Positions 37,139 through 44,792 of a stretch of 46,998 nucleotides of DNA are shown here, piece after piece. The stretch's first letter is position 1; each line of letters opens with the position of its first letter. The DNA lies in contig JBIOVM010000149.1 in NCBI GenBank assembly GCA_044867785.1, positions 1-46,998 of the forward strand. Direction: 5' to 3'. The notes beneath the pieces are model-generated. The model saw only the letters and a list, made by a program, of their open reading frames with translations. It made no database searches and had not been told where the DNA came from. The translations under genes were made by a program, and so were the position numbers. This DNA is from DASRDR01 sp044867785. Its GTDB lineage: Bacteria > Methylomirabilota > Methylomirabilia > Rokubacteriales > DASRDR01.

Positions 37139-37423
37139 ATGGTGCCGCCCATCTGGCTCGACGCGACCGGCCGGCGCCAACCGACCGAAGCCTGTTGGAC
37201 CTGTGGGCGCGAGGTGCCGGCACGACAGCGCTTCCAGGCCGCCGATCTCCGGCCTCACGGGTGGGAACCGGGGCACACCCTGTTCATCCCCGGGTGGTGC
37301 GGCTGCCGCACCGAGTACCTTCCGCTCCCCGTCGGCCAGGGCTGGTGGCAGCTCGTCCCGATCTGGGACCCGGAGGGAACGTCGAACCCATTGCGGCGGT
37401 ACGAGCCGGCCGCTCCCGGCTAG
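37139..37423 (+). CDS. Small hypothetical Cys-pair protein
   Basis: A 94-residue Trp/Pro-rich protein. It has two Cys pairs, C19-x2-C22 (ACWTCGREV) and C54-x-C56 (GWCGCRTEY), which could together bind one metal. The rest is beta-like (HTLFIPGWCG, WWQLVPIWDP). AGGATCG precedes ATG 37139. Genes on both sides point elsewhere, so it appears to be its own transcription unit. No family recognised. Confidence 0.6.
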   Translation: MVPPIWLDATGRRQPTEACWTCGREVPARQRFQAADLRPHGWEPGHTLFIPGWCGCRTEYLPLPVGQGWWQLVPIWDPEGTSNPLRRYEPAAPG

Positions 37424-37685
37424 GAGCGCTTCGCACGCGCGTCGCCCCCGGTCCGCTGCGGAGACGTCCGGCCCCGGCCGGCGCCGCGTCCAGGTCGGTG
37501 AACGAGAGGACGGCCGGCCGGATGCCCCCTACCCGCGGCGCCGCACGTGTTCCGGGATCGACGGCGCGGGGCTCCTTCGCCGACGTCCGGCGAGGCCCGG
37601 GCCTTCGCCGTGACTCCCGCATGGGACGATCGCGCGGAGCGATCGACGACCCGTCACCACGCGGTCGATCCTCCGCCGGCACGCA

Positions 37686-38417
37686 TCACGGCGCCGCCTT
37701 TTCCGCCACGACGGTGTAGCCGAGCGGGAATCTCCGTGCCGACACGGCGCGAATCCGAGAGCCCAGCCGCGCGTTCGCCAAGGCGACGACGTCGACGAGG
37801 CTTCTCAACCCCGGGACTCCCTGCGTCAGCTTCGCCGAGATGTCGATGAGCACGTCGAACGCCCCTCCGTAGGGATCGAGCGCGAGCACCTTCAGACCGT
37901 GGTCGGCACACAGCTGACGAAGACGGAACTCGGTGTAGCGGTGATAGTCGTGAGGCTGTTCGTGAATCGGATAGAGAAACGGCACGCCGATGAAGAGCAC
38001 TCCTCTCGCGCGAAGGGCGCGCGCGCTCTCGGAGACCAGGAGCTCAGGCCGGGGCACGTGCTCGAGCACGTCCGCCAGCACGACGGTGTCCACGCTCATG
38101 TCGCGGATGGGGAGAGGCCGCGCGAGATCCGCGAACGTGTCGACGAACATGGAGCCGTGCTCGCTGCTCGGCCAGTCCACCGCGATCACCTGCGTCGCAC
38201 CGTAAGAACGGTACAGGGCGTACAGCGGGACGGCTCCGCAGCCGAGATCCAGGACCGTGCCCAGCGGGCGCCGACGCATCATGCCGGCGTAGGCGGCGGC
38301 GATCAGATCGACGGTCGACCTCGAGCCTCGGGCGACGGCGCGAGTGTCTCGCGAGGCGCGGAGGCCGCGCGCCGACTGGACGAACTTCGTCGGTTGCCAC
38401 CGCTCGGGATTCCTCAT
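37686..38417 (-). CDS. Class I SAM-dependent methyltransferase
   Basis: A 243-residue protein with the SAM-binding motif VLDLGCGAVPLYALYRSYGA (DLGCG at residues 57-61), acidic post-I region QVIAVDWPSSEH, motif II VDTVVLADVLEHVPRPE and post-II RALRARGVLFIGVPFLYPIH. The HDYHRYT stretch after that is typical of methyltransferases in lipopolysaccharide and glycan loci. Substrate unknown. It is on its own, 209 bases downstream of the lipoprotein gene at 38627 and in the same orientation. It converges with the small gene to the left. Confidence 0.9.
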   Translation of the reverse strand: MRNPERWQPTKFVQSARGLRASRDTRAVARGSRSTVDLIAAAYAGMMRRRPLGTVLDLGCGAVPLYALYRSYGATQVIAVDWPSSEHGSMFVDTFADLARPLPIRDMSVDTVVLADVLEHVPRPELLVSESARALRARGVLFIGVPFLYPIHEQPHDYHRYTEFRLRQLCADHGLKVLALDPYGGAFDVLIDISAKLTQGVPGLRSLVDVVALANARLGSRIRAVSARRFPLGYTVVAEKAAP

Positions 38418-38626
38418 CTCATCGTGAGTAGGATACCCTCCGCCGCACGCTTCCCCAACCCGATGGGACGCGCAGCGCCGACTGCCGCGTCGACGTCCGG
38501 AACCGCGGTGACGCTCGACGCGAGTCGATTGGATCCACCAGGCTTCGCAACGGTGGTCTCTCCCCCTGGCGCCATGGTCGGCCGCCCGACTTCGTCCCGC
38601 CCGCTCGTCGAACGGGCGGACGCGGC

Positions 38627-39373
38627 CTACTTCACCTTCTCGATCACGATGTTGTCGGCCTCGTACCTCGCCGAGCTGCTCGCGGCCTCGCCGAAGTGGA
38701 AGTAGAGGGTGGGCCGATTCGTGGTGAGGGCGCTCGGCTCCAGGACAGGCCTCCAGCCGCTCAGCACACTGTTGGGGGTCATCACGATGCTGTACTGCTG
38801 CGTGCCCTTGTCGACCGTGATGATCACCGTATGGTTCTCCGACTCGCTGTAGGTCCCGATGCTCTCGTACTGCGGAGCGTTCGACGTCCGCAGCTGCACT
38901 TGCCCATCGTGGAGCCGCATCGCGGCGAGGGCCTTGAAGTGGTTGTCGCCGAGCCAGATGTCGAGCGGTGAGCCGCTCGCGCTGAGATCGGCGCGCCCGA
39001 CCCAGATCGCCCGGAGCTTCTGGCCGGCCGGCAGCGCCTCCTCCTTCGACATGAACCCCACGAAGCGCGAGGGCACCGGCACGTTCACGTTCGAGTACCG
39101 CACGCTCTTGGAGGCCAGCGCGCCACTGTTCACCACGACGAGCTGCGCGAGGGTGTTGGTCGGATCGGAGACGTAGATCGCGTCGCCCGTGGGAGCCCCC
39201 GGCGGAGTCGTATCCGGAAGGGCCCCCAGCGTGTCGGCGTCGAAGTTCGCGCGGAAGAGCGTGCCGGAGGCGCAGCTGGCGAGCGCGAGCGTCGTCAAGA
39301 CCAAGGCGGCCAAGCGCCTGAATGTGATTCCGAGAGCGACAATGCCACGCGTGCCGGGCCTATTGGGTGTCAT
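38627..39373 (-). CDS. Lipoprotein with a laminin-G/lectin-like beta domain
   Basis: A 248-residue protein with a lipoprotein signal (LAALVLTTLALASCASG, lipidated Cys34). The remainder is almost all beta: FRANFDADTLGALPDTTPPG, AIYVSDPTNTLAQLVVVNSG, SVRYSNVNVPVPSRFVGFMS, HTVIITVDKGTQQYSIVMTP, and a final ARYEADNIVIEKVK. This resembles concanavalin/LamG-like jelly-roll modules, but I do not recognise a named family. GAGGGAGGGG upstream of ATG 39373 fixes the start; the long upstream extension is rejected. Probably an exposed envelope protein. Confidence 0.8.
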   Translation of the reverse strand: MTPNRPGTRGIVALGITFRRLAALVLTTLALASCASGTLFRANFDADTLGALPDTTPPGAPTGDAIYVSDPTNTLAQLVVVNSGALASKSVRYSNVNVPVPSRFVGFMSKEEALPAGQKLRAIWVGRADLSASGSPLDIWLGDNHFKALAAMRLHDGQVQLRTSNAPQYESIGTYSESENHTVIITVDKGTQQYSIVMTPNSVLSGWRPVLEPSALTTNRPTLYFHFGEAASSSARYEADNIVIEKVK

Positions 39374-39582
39374 GACAGTCCCCTCCCTCGACTTGCGTGC
39401 CTGGATGGAAGGTCGGCGCTCGCCACGGCACCGTGCGGACGAGACTCCGAGACAGGCCACCGCCGCGTCCCATCCCGCAGGTGTCGAGCGGAGAGCAGCG
39501 GCGAGCAGGAAGCGCTTCTGGTTACGGCACAGCCCGCGGCGCCCAACAGACAGCACATCCGGAGGTACATCCAGTGTGGCGG

Positions 39583-39612
39583 AGTATAGCCCGCGTGTGA
39601 GCGGACCGGCAA
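39583..39612 (-). promoter_or_regulatory. Sigma-70-type promoter for the lectin-like lipoprotein gene
   Basis: Minus-strand sequence TTGCCG, 18 bases, TATACT. The -10 box matches five of six consensus positions and the -35 box four. The leader to ATG 39373 would be about 200 bases. Confidence 0.45.
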
Positions 39613-39888
39613 GGCGCCGGGCGAATTCAGGTGCGGGCGATTCAGGTTCGCGCCGCATCGGGCTCTGCCGGGCACGAGGCGGCGCGAGCGTTCACCCGCG
39701 AGGGCCAACCGACCATCTCACCCAGGCACCGTCATGACATCGTGTCGCGCAGCACGCGTCTTGACGCAGGAGGGTCACGACCCCATCGTCAGCACCGCGA
39801 CGTCCCGCGATTTCGCCGGCGACTGCCGGTCGACGTCGGTGCGTGGCGCGGGCAAGCTGAAAGTGACAGTCGGCGACAGGAGGCCACC
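39613..39888. other. Divergent intergenic region before the rhodanese gene
   Basis: No gene is visible. A TTGACG sequence at about 39762 could be a -35 box for the rhodanese, but no good -10 box is found at the right distance. Confidence 0.35.
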
Positions 39889-40209
39889 ATGACGAGCAAC
39901 ATCCCCCGAGTCAGCGTGGAGGACGCGCGCCGCGACGTCGCAGCCGGGCGTGCGCTCCTCGTGTGCGCATACGACGACGAGCGGTGCCGAAGGGTTGCGC
40001 TCGAAGGGTCCATTCCGGCGTCCGCTCTGGCCGCCCGAGCGACCACGCTTCCCAAGGAGCAGCCGATCGTCTTCTACTGCGCCTGACCGGCCGAGGCATC
40101 GGCCGCCGGTCAGGCGGCCAGGTATCAGGCCCGAGGATTCCGGAACGTGTCGGCGTTGAAGGGCGGCGTGGAGGCCTGGCAGCAGGCCGGCTATCCGATG
40201 GCGGCGTAG
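39889..40209 (+). CDS. Rhodanese-like protein, probable selenoprotein (in-frame TGA = Sec66)
   Basis: A 106-codon frame from ATG 39889, with AGGAGG five bases upstream, to TAG 40207. It is interrupted once by TGA at 40084-40086 (codon 66). Before TGA: LVCAYDDERCRRVALEGSIP and QPIVFYCA. After it in the same frame: PAEASAAGQAARYQARGFRN and ALKGGVEAWQQAGYP, the usual end of a single-domain rhodanese (sulfur transfer via a Cys persulfide). The codon lies in the active-site loop, two residues after Cys64, giving Cys-Ala-Sec. The intact coding quality on both sides and the hairpin at 40084-40112 argue for selenocysteine, not decay. If read as a stop, the product would be a 65-residue non-functional fragment. 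Confidence 0.8.
40084..40112 (+). promoter_or_regulatory. SECIS-like hairpin containing the recoded TGA
   Basis: The RNA can fold as UGACC (40084-40088) paired with GGUCA (40108-40112), and GGCCGA (40089-40094) paired with UCGGCC (40099-40104). The loop is GGCA and a three-base bulge GCC lies on the 3' side. That is 11 uninterrupted pairs plus a bulge, with G residues in the apical loop and the UGA at the base. This matches the general layout of bacterial selenocysteine insertion elements. It is shorter than the E. coli fdhF element. Confidence 0.6.
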
Positions 40210-40403
40210 CAAGCCCGCTCCGAATCGGACCTCGGCGATCGGGGAGTCGGCGGCTCCGGGGCCATCGCGTGTCCGCCGCCCGGCCTGCAAGCACGGCCAT
40301 TGAGCCAGGCCGGCCGCGCGTCGTGGTCGGCTCCGGAGCACGGGCGATTCGTGGACGGGCCCTGAGCACGTGTGCCATCGAGCGAGATGTCATGGAGGAC
40401 GCC

Positions 40404-41189
40404 GTGACTCTTGAGACCGTGCTCTACGACGTGCGAGACGGCATCGCGCACGTGAGGCTCAACCGGCCGCATCGCCTCAACGCGATGGTCCCCCAGCTCC
40501 TGCACGACCTCCGGAGCGCCCTGGCCGCCGCGGCGTCCGACGCCAGCGTCCGGGTGGTCATCCTGTCCGGCGAGGGTCGGGCCTTTTGCGCGGGCGACGA
40601 CCTGAAGGAGTCCGCCCGCGGCCACGGCGACGCCGGGCAGATACGGGCGTTCGTCCTCGAGATCCAGCAGGTGACGGCCGACATGAAGGAGATGCCGAAG
40701 CCGATCATCGGAGCCGTGCACGGCTACGCGGTGGGCGGCGGCTGCGAGCTGGCGCTCGACTGCGACCTGGTGGTGGCGGCGGAGGACGCGGTCTTCGCGT
40801 TCCCCGAGACGGGGGTGGGCCTCTTCGTCACCGGCGGCGTGACCCACTTCCTGCCGCGCGCCATCGGACTCCACCGTGCCAAGGAGCTGATCATGACCGG
40901 CGAGCGCTTCGACGGCCGGGCCGCCCTCGCGATGGGCCTGGTCAACCGCGCGGTGCCGCCGGCCGAGGTCCGGCATGTCGCGGAGGCGTTGGCCCGGTCG
41001 ATCATGGCCAAGGCGCCGATCCCGACCGCCATGGCCAAGCAGGCACTCGAGGCCGGCGTCCAGAGCGACCTCGCCACGGCGATGGCGCTCGAGGCGGCCG
41101 TGACGGTCACCTGCTTCCTGACCGAGGACGCCCGCGAGGGCGCGCGCGCCTTCGTCGAGAATCGATCTCCCCGCTACCAAGGCCGGTGA
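40404..41189 (+). CDS. Enoyl-CoA hydratase/isomerase (crotonase) family protein
   Basis: A 261-residue crotonase-fold enzyme acting on CoA thioesters. Oxyanion-hole segments FCAGDDLKE and GYAVGGGCELALDCD are present. Both general acid/base glutamates of true hydratases are there: Glu115 (GGGCELAL) and Glu135 (FAFPETGVG). A hydratase or close relative is thus likely, although the replaced GAGG loop (FVTGGVTHFLP) is unusual. The start is GTG 40404, because GGAGG lies five bases upstream; ATG 40392 overlaps that site. Not in an obvious fatty-acid operon. Confidence 0.92.
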   Translation: MTLETVLYDVRDGIAHVRLNRPHRLNAMVPQLLHDLRSALAAAASDASVRVVILSGEGRAFCAGDDLKESARGHGDAGQIRAFVLEIQQVTADMKEMPKPIIGAVHGYAVGGGCELALDCDLVVAAEDAVFAFPETGVGLFVTGGVTHFLPRAIGLHRAKELIMTGERFDGRAALAMGLVNRAVPPAEVRHVAEALARSIMAKAPIPTAMAKQALEAGVQSDLATAMALEAAVTVTCFLTEDAREGARAFVENRSPRYQGR

Positions 41190-41197
41190 CGCCCGAT

Positions 41198-41234
41198 GCG
41201 CGAGCTCTCGCGCGAGAACCGCTGGCACCCAGCG
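41198..41234 (+). terminator. Two adjacent hairpins after the crotonase gene
   Basis: Starting nine bases after the stop codon are GCGCGAG-CT-CTCGCGC (41198-41213) and CGCTGG-CAC-CCAGCG (41220-41234). No T-run follows, so this is a candidate terminator only. Confidence 0.35.
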
Positions 41235-41350
41235 TGGCGGACGCCCGCCCATGTCGGCGCGTCGGCGCCATGCTGAAGGCTCGGCTACATCGAATGATGG
41301 GCGACCTCGGACATGGAGATCCGGGATAGACGGCTGAGGGGGGACGACGC

Positions 41351-41836
41351 ATGCCATGCATCGGGCGGCTCCGTGTTGGCCCGCTCCTGGTCTTGCTGAT
41401 CCTTGCCGTGGGATCCCCCGCCGCGGGAGAGCGGGTGCGCTTGAACAGCGTGCCCCTGCCCGTCCTGGAAGCGGTCAAGACGCGGTTCAAGGACGCGAGG
41501 CTGAACGGCGCCGACAAGGGGGTCCAGGACGGGAGCCCCGTGTACGAGATCGCGATCAAGCATGGGGGCCAGAGCATCGACGTCGTCCTCACGCCGCAGG
41601 GGACCATTCTCCTGATCAAGAAGCAGATCGCCGCCGACGACCTGCCCGAGGCGGTGACCCGGGCCCTCGAGCTCACCTACCCCAAGGCGAGATACCAGGA
41701 AGTCGAGGAGGTCATCACCGTGCAGGGTCCCCAAGAGACACTCGCTCATTACGAGCTGATGCTCGTCACAGCTCAGCGGAGGACGGTGGAAGTGCAGGTC
41801 AGCCCGGACGGCAAGATCACTCACGGCATGAGATAG
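41351..41836 (+). CDS. Secreted PepSY-like domain protein
   Basis: A 161-residue exported protein with a signal peptide (LLVLLILAVGSPAAG, cleavage at about residue 25). It has two repeats of the PepSY-like pattern: PLPVLEAVKTRFKDARLNGA with VYEIAIKHGGQSIDVVLTPQ, and LPEAVTRALELTYPKARYQE with YELMLVTAQRRTVEVQVSPD. These small periplasmic domains often bind or inhibit proteases, or sense signals for two-component systems. A GAGGGGGG ribosome-binding site precedes ATG 41351. It stands alone. Confidence 0.82.
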   Translation: MPCIGRLRVGPLLVLLILAVGSPAAGERVRLNSVPLPVLEAVKTRFKDARLNGADKGVQDGSPVYEIAIKHGGQSIDVVLTPQGTILLIKKQIAADDLPEAVTRALELTYPKARYQEVEEVITVQGPQETLAHYELMLVTAQRRTVEVQVSPDGKITHGMR

Positions 41837-42048
41837 CGCCGAGTAGCAACCTCGCGCGATCCAATGAACAGCCCACCGGTCTCGCGGCAGGACCCGCGGG
41901 GTGTGCCAGGGCTTCCCAGGTTCTGCCTCCGCCGCGACGGCGGACTCTCCCAGTCAGGCGCACGAGGTCAGTGGAGAGGGACGTGGCAGAGCACGACGAA
42001 GCGAGCTCGACGATGTTGCCATCGTTGGGGCGCTGGCGTAGCGGCGGC

Positions 42049-42444
42049 CTAGGGGCTGACCTCCTCCATGTACTCGAACGAGTAGAGGCGCACCTGGAAC
42101 CGCTGCCCACCTCCCCGGGGCCGGAGTCGGATCGCGAACGGCTCCCAGTCCCGTCCGAGCCAGCGGACCCAGGTCGGCGCCGTGAAGCTCACGATGCGGC
42201 CAGAGGCGTCCAGCTCCAGGAGCTGGAGCCAGGCGCTCGCGACGTAGGGCTGGCGCCGCTCGACCAGCCCCTCGGCCCAGACGAAGTCATCCTGCCGGCT
42301 GAGCCGCCAATGAATGTCGACCGGCGGCGCCGCCTCGTGGAACGGAAAGTCCGCCGGCCGCGGCATCGGTGCCGACAGCGCGCAACCGGCCACGAGGACG
42401 AGCAGCGCCACCTCGCGGAAGATCCGGACCCATCGAGCGGGCAC
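42049..42444 (-). CDS. Hypothetical lipoprotein
   Basis: A 131-residue protein starting at GTG 42444 with GGAGG five bases upstream; a longer start at GTG 42468 has no such site. The N-terminus PARWVRIFREVALLVLVAGC is a lipoprotein signal with lipobox VAGC. The mature part is beta-rich with several Trp and Arg (DIHWRLSRQDDFVWAEGLVE, WVRWLGRDWEPFAIRLRPRG). No family recognised. It converges with the PepSY-like gene and is divergent from the racemase-like gene. Confidence 0.72.
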   Translation of the reverse strand: MPARWVRIFREVALLVLVAGCALSAPMPRPADFPFHEAAPPVDIHWRLSRQDDFVWAEGLVERRQPYVASAWLQLLELDASGRIVSFTAPTWVRWLGRDWEPFAIRLRPRGGGQRFQVRLYSFEYMEEVSP

Positions 42445-42755
42445 GTCTGCCTCCAGCTCTTCGGACACCTGCCGGCGCGCCGTCTCCCGCCCGCCGGCGG
42501 CCCACCCGGCGACCGCGCAAGGACGCCGACGGCGTCGACTGACGATGGGTCATCTGTTCCGAAGCTCGATCGTTCCCCGTTCGCCGGGAGTCGGCCATTC
42601 GGCCCGCTCGACGGCCGCTCTCCTACCCGGGCCGTCAGGGTCCGCTCGCACGGCGCCTCGAGTCTCGCGGCGATCAGGTCACCGCGTCCATTTCACCACA
42701 CTGTGCGGGTCGGTCTCCGCATACCATGACCGGGTCACGAAAGGAGGTCTCCGGT
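42445..42755. other. Divergent intergenic region
   Basis: About 310 bases between a minus-strand lipoprotein and the plus-strand racemase-like gene. The only certain element is the AAAGGAGGT ribosome-binding site at about 42739-42747. I found no convincing promoter boxes. Confidence 0.4.
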
Positions 42756-43490
42756 ATGTACGGCTGGCGCGGTCGCATCGGCGTGCTCGTTCCCCCCGGC
42801 AATCCCACGGTCGAGCCGGAGCTGTACCGAATGGCGCCGCCCGGCGTCTCCATCCACTTCGCGCGCTTCGATCCCGGCGACGACATGCGCGAGCCTGGCG
42901 GCGCCGACGGCCTCGAGGAGCGGACGCGGGCGCTCCTCGCGGGGCTGGCCACGCCGGCCCGGGCGCTTGTCGCCGTCAAGCCCCGCGTCGTGGTGCTCGC
43001 CCACACCGGCGCGAGCTACGTCAATGGCTTTGCCAACGAGCAGGCCCTGGTCGATCGGCTCGCCGCGCTGTCGGGCACGATCGCCGTCACGGCGGCGCGC
43101 GCCATCGGCGGAGCCCTCCAACACCTCGGCGTCAAGCGTCTCGCCCTCGGCACCCCCTATCCCGAGGCGATGAGTGCGCTCGGCCGCGCCTACTGGGAAG
43201 CGGCGGGGTTCGAGATCGTCGGCTATCACCGGCTCGCGGGGGTCAGCAACATCTACGCGGAGAGCGAGGAGCGCGCGTACCGGCTGGCGCGCGAGGCCGA
43301 CGCGCCGGAAGCCGACGGCGTGCTGCTGAGCGGCACCGGCCTGCCTACCGTCGGCGTCCTCGAGCTGCTCGAGCGGGACCTCGGCAAGCCCGTGGTGAGC
43401 AGCATGCAGGCCTCGCTGTGGCACGCGCTGCGCCTGGCCGGCGTCCGAGAGTCGATCGCCGGCTTCGGCCGGTTGCTCCGAGACTCCTGA
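42756..43490 (+). CDS. Asp/Glu racemase / maleate isomerase family protein lacking Cys
   Basis: A 244-residue protein with the two-domain fold of arylmalonate decarboxylase and maleate cis-trans isomerase: RIGVLVPPGNPTVEPELYRM, AVKPRVVVLAHTGASYVNGF, and KPVVSSMQASLWHALRLAGV. Family members use Cys in the two symmetric loops (usually C-T-S-G-S and S-C-T). Here the loops read HTGAS (residues 83-87) and LSGTG (191-195). There is no Cys in the whole chain. The start ATG 42756 has a perfect AAAGGAGGT eight bases upstream. Catalysis by the usual mechanism is impossible; it may use another chemistry or be a binding protein. Confidence 0.85.
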   Translation: MYGWRGRIGVLVPPGNPTVEPELYRMAPPGVSIHFARFDPGDDMREPGGADGLEERTRALLAGLATPARALVAVKPRVVVLAHTGASYVNGFANEQALVDRLAALSGTIAVTAARAIGGALQHLGVKRLALGTPYPEAMSALGRAYWEAAGFEIVGYHRLAGVSNIYAESEERAYRLAREADAPEADGVLLSGTGLPTVGVLELLERDLGKPVVSSMQASLWHALRLAGVRESIAGFGRLLRDS

Positions 43491-43499
43491 GCGGCGCCC

Positions 43500-43898
43500 A
43501 TGACGAAGGCGGTGCTGACGGTCTCGGCGATCTACCAGGGCATTGTCGGGGTCGGGATGATGCTTGTCCCCCGGCAGTTCGGTATCGATGCCGTCCCCGC
43601 GGATGCCTCCCCCGCCCTGATCCACTTCCTCCGAATATTCGGCGGCCCGATAGTCGGGATCGCGGTCTTGAATTGGATGGCTCGGAACGCGGGACTCTCC
43701 GCGGCGCGAAAGGCGATCGTCGTTGCCAATATCGTGGGGTTTGGGTGCATCACTCTCATCGACGTGTGGGGCGTGTTCACCGGTGGCGCACGCCCGATCG
43801 CGAAACTGTTCCTCGTGATTCACTTGCTTTTCACTGTCGCCTTCGTCCTGGCATGGCGAGCCGACGTGCGGGCCTCGCGAGGCTCGGTCGCGCCGTAG
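43500..43898 (+). CDS. Small integral membrane protein of unknown function
   Basis: A 132-residue protein with four predicted membrane helices (VLTVSAIYQGIVGVGMMLV, IFGGPIVGIAVLNWMA, AIVVANIVGFGCITLIDVWG, LFLVIHLLFTVAFVLAWRA). A short charged C-terminus follows. No catalytic pattern. It begins nine bases after the racemase-like gene, so the two are probably co-transcribed. Confidence 0.75.
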   Translation: MTKAVLTVSAIYQGIVGVGMMLVPRQFGIDAVPADASPALIHFLRIFGGPIVGIAVLNWMARNAGLSAARKAIVVANIVGFGCITLIDVWGVFTGGARPIAKLFLVIHLLFTVAFVLAWRADVRASRGSVAP

Positions 43899-44255
43899 CC
43901 GGCAACGAGGCGCGTGCGAGCATATGAGGTAGTGTCCTGCTTGGTGTGGGACTTCGCGACCAGCACGCCCGGCCTGAGCCCCTCGACGCCGACGTCACGG
44001 CCTGAGAAAGGCCGAAGGCCGAGGCATGTGACCCCGGCCTCCGACGCGACATCGCGCGACACTACGCAACAGGTTCAGCCGACTGTTGCGTAACCCCGCG
44101 GCCTCCCCGGGGGAGTCTGAGGGCGAGGCTCGGCTGGCCTCCAGGCGCGCGTCACCTGTGAGAGCGCGTTGTCAGGGTCCCTCGTGCCCGAGGTGGTCAG
44201 TCCCGGCCACGGGAGGGTTGGTGATCCGCCTAGACCGGGACAGCCCTCGCCGGTC
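43899..44255. other. Convergent intergenic stretch
   Basis: No gene recognised between the membrane-protein gene and the CHRD gene, which face each other. It includes the strong inverted repeat listed separately and the weaker GTCC/GGAC and GGCC repeats around 43930-44040. The patchy repeats could be the worn remains of an insertion element. Confidence 0.35.
44063..44092. repeat. Perfect 10-bp inverted repeat
   Basis: TACGCAACAG, a ten-base spacer (GTTCAGCCGA), then CTGTTGCGTA. The stem is AT/GC mixed and no T-run follows on either strand. It lies between two converging genes, so a bidirectional terminator, an operator or a mobile-element end are all possible. Confidence 0.6.
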
Positions 44256-44792
44256 CTACGGGCGACCGACTTGGCCCCGGATCTCCCCTGACTGGAACGC
44301 TTCAGTGTGGACGTTTACGTAGACGACCCCGGCCCGGAGCGCCTCGATGAGAGCCGCGAGATCCCCTTCCGGAAACCCCTGACCGGCCTGGGCCAGCACC
44401 TTGGAGGCGTCGATCACATCCGTCACGCTCCCCGCCGGGGACGGGCATGCCGGGGTGCCGGCCGGCGGGTCGGGGAGGTTGGAGCAAAGGAAAACGACGA
44501 TCCCGCCCGTCGTGTGCAGCTGGCCGAAGTGGAAGTGCGCCTGCGTGACGCTCGTCGTGTCGGGAAAGGCATACGAGAGCGTGTAATCGATCGCCGCGTC
44601 GCCGGGACGGATTCGCCCGCGAAACTCGCCGGTCCCCTCGCTGAAGACGGCGCCCCCGACTCCGGCGAGCACCTCCTCGAATCCGGACAAGTCGGCGTGC
44701 AGCTGCCTCCCCTGGGCCTGCGCGATCGTGGCCCCGAGCAGCATGGCCAAGCCGATCCCTGTACCACCGATGAACGACCCTGAGCGCCGCAT
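44256..44792 (-). CDS. Secreted CHRD domain protein
   Basis: A 178-residue exported protein with a signal peptide (GTGIGLAMLLGATIAQAQG, cleavage after AQA). A single CHRD domain follows: LHADLSGFEEVLAGVGGAVF, TGEFRGRIRPGDAAIDYTL, TQAHFHFGQLHTTGGIVVFL, and the diagnostic ending VVYVNVHTEAFQSGEIRGQV. Two Cys (VFLCSNL, PACPSP) may form a disulfide. CHRD domains are beta-sandwiches of unclear function in surface proteins. The ATG at 44792 is chosen because GGGAGG precedes it; an upstream codon at 44831 does not fit a signal peptide as well. Confidence 0.87.
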   Translation of the reverse strand: MRRSGSFIGGTGIGLAMLLGATIAQAQGRQLHADLSGFEEVLAGVGGAVFSEGTGEFRGRIRPGDAAIDYTLSYAFPDTTSVTQAHFHFGQLHTTGGIVVFLCSNLPDPPAGTPACPSPAGSVTDVIDASKVLAQAGQGFPEGDLAALIEALRAGVVYVNVHTEAFQSGEIRGQVGRP

